Positions 60,891 through 64,000 of a stretch of 64,000 nucleotides of DNA are shown here, piece after piece (the stretch's first letter is position 1; each line of letters opens with the position of its first letter). The translations under genes were made by a program, and so were the position numbers. The notes under the pieces were generated by a model that saw only the letters and a program-made list of their open reading frames with translations, made no database searches and had not been told where the DNA came from. The DNA is from Adiantum capillus-veneris (lineage: Eukaryota; Streptophyta; Polypodiopsida; Polypodiales; Pteridaceae). The stretch covers positions 149,488,793 through 149,552,792 of the forward strand of contig CM043958.1 of assembly GCA_014529385.2 (NCBI GenBank). The letters run 5' to 3'.

Positions 60891-62030
60891 TGAAAGCATA
60901 TGTAGGATATAAGACTTCTTGTCAGCCGCAAGGATAGAATCATAAATAAGTTGTGAAGCATCGAGATTTCTAATACATTGAAGAACAAGGGAGCTAGCCA
61001 TAGAAAGAGGTTCTGAAGCCAACTCAAGCCCTTGGGAGAGGGATAAGTTTTGTAACAAACGATTGAAAGATTAGATTGTATTTACTTAGGATAAGTAATC
61101 TTTTTGCGTTTCACTTTTCTATCAAGAAAAGGTCTATTTCTAGGAGGCGGGGCCTTATGTAAAGAGTGGTTCTTTAAGTATTGCAAAATGTTTTCCAGTA
61201 TCTTTGCGTGTTTTAAAGGGTCATGGATAATACACTCATGCGAGCAGTCAGCTTATCTGTAATGTGTACCTAAAACATCAGTTAGAGCCAAGGTAAGTAA
61301 GCATGGATTAACCATCACCCCTAATATCGTAAAAGTCAAAAGACCATGATAGTCGTGAGTCAAAATCCGACCTATAGTCTAAGATGGACCACCTAACACC
61401 AATCAACCTAAACAGGAATCATATACAATGGGTCCACCAACGCCTATAGCCCAACAAATTTCTAAAGCCATCATCCTAGTCTTCCAAAATTCTAGGAGAA
61501 CTTTGTGTTTAGGACATGTGTGTTGTTGTTTTTAGACTTATACTTATACATGAAAGAATACAACAATTCAAAATATTAGCACAAAGGACAAGGATTAGCA
61601 CAAAAACGACTCAATCTTTGATTCATTTTTGTACATCATAGTGAGAATGAGGTATCATTCTATTGTTTTTTATAGGAGATAGTCACAAACAACTAGTTCT
61701 AAAGTGAAAGAGGCCAGATTTGACAGTGACGGATAGCATCTAAGCCAAAAAGATCCTAATTAAAGATAGAGTCCTCACCTGCATCCATGTAAACAAGACA
61801 GCAGCTTTGCTAGCCTTGAATATGTTTTACAGGTGTCAACAAACCTTATTAGTTGTTATCCATGTCCTACTTAAAAACTTTGTAACTTATACCAACCATC
61901 CATATAGTGTAAAATAGAGGCAAGTATCCATTCTCATCAAGGATGGTCTGAAGTTGCCATAGTGTTGAGATTAGAAGGCCATTACCCCTCCTGAACAAAA
62001 GTATTTAAGGTATGTGTTTTAAAAGATATC

Positions 62031-62032
<2 letters not shown>

Positions 62033-62079
<47 letters not shown>
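62033..62079. repeat. (TA)n microsatellite
   Basis: About 23 AT units. Confidence 0.95.
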
Positions 62080-62080
<1 letters not shown>

Positions 62081-62364
62081 AATAGTTTTAAGTTGTGATC
62101 AACAGGCCACCACCTCTTCTGATCCAAGTGATATCCTTTATATTAGGTTGTTAAAGTTTCAAGGTTAGCAGTTTACCCCATATTTTTAAGGAAATTATAT
62201 ACATATATATTTAAGTTGTGATCAGAAGTCCATCACCCCTTTTGATCCAAATGTGTTCCACATTTGCCAAAAGAGTAAAGAAGTCAAGTCATGAAGCCTT
62301 TTTGTCAAACCAATTCTGGTTTCCAATGGCTTTTGTAAATAAGAATTAAATCTAAGATTTTCCT

Positions 62365-62520
62365 CAAGGACCATCACCTGACTAGTACCTCAATCCATTG
62401 GTTGTTTGTATGAGACAAGAAAACAACCGATGGATTGAGTCAAGCAATGGTCCGAAGCAGAACCATTACTTGACTAGTACCTCAATCCATCGGTTGTTTG
62501 TATGAGACAAGAAAACAACA
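62365..62520. repeat. Direct and inverted repeat cluster
   Basis: TGACTAGTACCTCAATCCAT followed by C/T-GGTTGTTTGTATGAGACAAG occurs at about 62378 and 62472. Between them AACCGATGGATTGAGTCAAG is the inverted form, so either half can fold as a hairpin. Confidence 0.85.
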
Positions 62521-63883
62521 TGCTTTGTAAACCTACAATTCCTATTTAAATGAGTGATGACTTTAACCGACGGTCTCAACCAAAAAACCATAAAAGTCCC
62601 AATAGTACAAAAACTCCAAAAAATGAGTAGTAACCGGGTGCATTTCTCTAATTTAAGACAATCCATTATAGATTTGATCAAACTTATAAAAATAAATGCA
62701 ATCCATAGAGTGAAATACAACCAAATGGTTTTAGGAACTACATTTCATAAGTTACTAATGTTAGAGTTTGAATCATTCCTGGTCAAATCTATAGTACTAC
62801 CCAGGTTCTAAAATAATCATCATTACAGTATATATAACATAAGTTAAGAATACAAAAATAGATGTCATTGTAGTAGGAACCAACTGTATTTCCCCATTAT
62901 TAAACCAAATCAAGCAATAATGTGGTTTACCTAACAATAATTAGTGCAACCCAGAGAGTGCAATATAATTGCATCGTTCTAGGAACCCAAAGCTATCTAT
63001 TTTAGAGTAAAACCATTGTTGTTTATCAACCCAGAACTAAACATGTTATGTAATAAAAGTCACCAAAGTATTCTCCATTGGTTAGCCAGGTTTATATGTG
63101 AAACAAACCCATTATAGCCCTTAAGGGAATATGTGAACAGAATTGAAATCTATCATCAAAACATTACCAAATAGGAAAGCTTAATAGCCCCATATCAGCC
63201 AGGCATCCCAAGCGAGCAAATGGCCAACATCACATAGAAATTCTCAAAAAAAGAAACCTCTGAATTTTTTTTGCAAATTGGAATCAATGAGAAGGAGCAC
63301 ATATTTCTCAATCAATCTCACGATGTTATCAACGAACATATCCTTGTTCGGCACAACCTTTCAACCCCCTTTCATTCAATGATAGACAACCAAGAAAACA
63401 GTGACATACCATTATATGGAGCATATTGCAGAGAAAGTAATGCATTTTTAAACCACAACAAAGTTATTCTAATGCAATAGTCCACAAACCTTTATTAAAA
63501 CAACCAGTCACGACAAAAAACTAGAAATAGGTTGAAGCTATTTTTTTTATTCTCAATGGTTTGGCACCAACCTTAGAGGTGGTGATTTGTTCGACCAACT
63601 CCATAGTGCAAGACCTTAGGATAGGAAACTCAGCAACGCCCATCCACACAAACTTGTAGTGAACCAGTATAATTGGCAGATAACCAAGCCATCAACTCAC
63701 TCACACACAAACGCAAAGCAAAGCTACATGACGGGAAAGAACATCCCTCACCTTTAAGTAGAGGACCCTCCGGTAAATTTTGAACAAAGTCACCCGCAGG
63801 CTCTGCTTATAGAATCATCACAAAGTCCAAGTGTGCAAGCAACTTTGGTCCCATATTATGCCGGCATGAGCCTATGGCGATGG

Positions 63884-63999
<116 letters not shown>

Positions 64000-64000
64000 T

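Larger units (their letters stand above)
60891..63880. other. No gene recognised
   Basis: Non-coding. The only structures seen are a (TA)n tract, a partial duplication near 62090/62213 and a duplicated/inverted repeat at 62365-62520. A minus-strand open stretch near 61075-61250 is too short to call. Confidence 0.45.

Noticed and set aside
61075-61250. Minus-strand open stretch with CSHECIIHDPLKHAKILENI
   Set aside because: Fewer than 60 codons, no splice or family support. It may be a gene fragment but cannot be called.

Overview
This window is repeat-dominated nuclear DNA of a land plant. Evidence: Ty1-copia elements with a plant-type initiator-Met primer-binding site, a Ty3-gypsy chromovirus with a chromodomain, short (62-93 bp) GT-AG introns, a DEAD-box helicase retrocopy of the plant RH20 type, and long CT, GT, GA and TA microsatellites. 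The lineage cannot be fixed from the sequence; a large-genome plant such as a fern, lycophyte or gymnosperm would fit. I see no intact ordinary host gene, and almost every coding stretch is mobile-element DNA in some state of decay.

Layout. 0.6-6.85 kb: remains of a gypsy-type element on + (protease tail, palindromic repeats, a long coiled-coil extra ORF with in-frame stops, polypurine tract, candidate 3' LTR). 7.5-24.7 kb: an inverted, truncated copy (copy A, on -) of part of an unfamiliar element. Copy A is split by a Ty1-copia element (9061-23729, duplication TCCTT), which is itself split by a chromodomain gypsy element on - (13820-22441, duplication ATGTA). 25-30.2 kb: a rearranged gypsy gag-RNase H-integrase remnant. 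30858-45060: the fullest copy (copy B) of the unfamiliar element, split by a copia element with its reverse transcriptase deleted (32619-37306). 45252-49092 and 55727-60243: two giant LTR-like elements filled with tandem repeats. 49.2-49.8 kb: the helicase retrocopy. 51.5-54.5 kb: a gypsy gag remnant on -. 54.8-60.9 kb: a ~280-bp tandem repeat carrying a palindrome, interrupted by the second giant element. 60.9-64 kb: no gene recognised.

The most interesting object is 30858-45060. Its two ends share an imperfect inverted repeat. Two gene pairs converge on a nested palindrome at 39550-40364. From the left run an unrecognised spliced gene (gene 1) and a second unrecognised gene (gene 2). From the right run a spliced gene with transposase-like motifs (gene 3) and a gene for a histone H3-fold protein (gene 4). 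Gene 4 begins with the first seven residues of the H3 tail, has a charged tail of about 200 residues, and ends in an H3-like histone fold. It is open for 336 codons apart from one TGA at a position where H3 has arginine. I infer a DNA transposon carrying its own H3 variant. I do not know a described family with this gene set, but I could not search for one.
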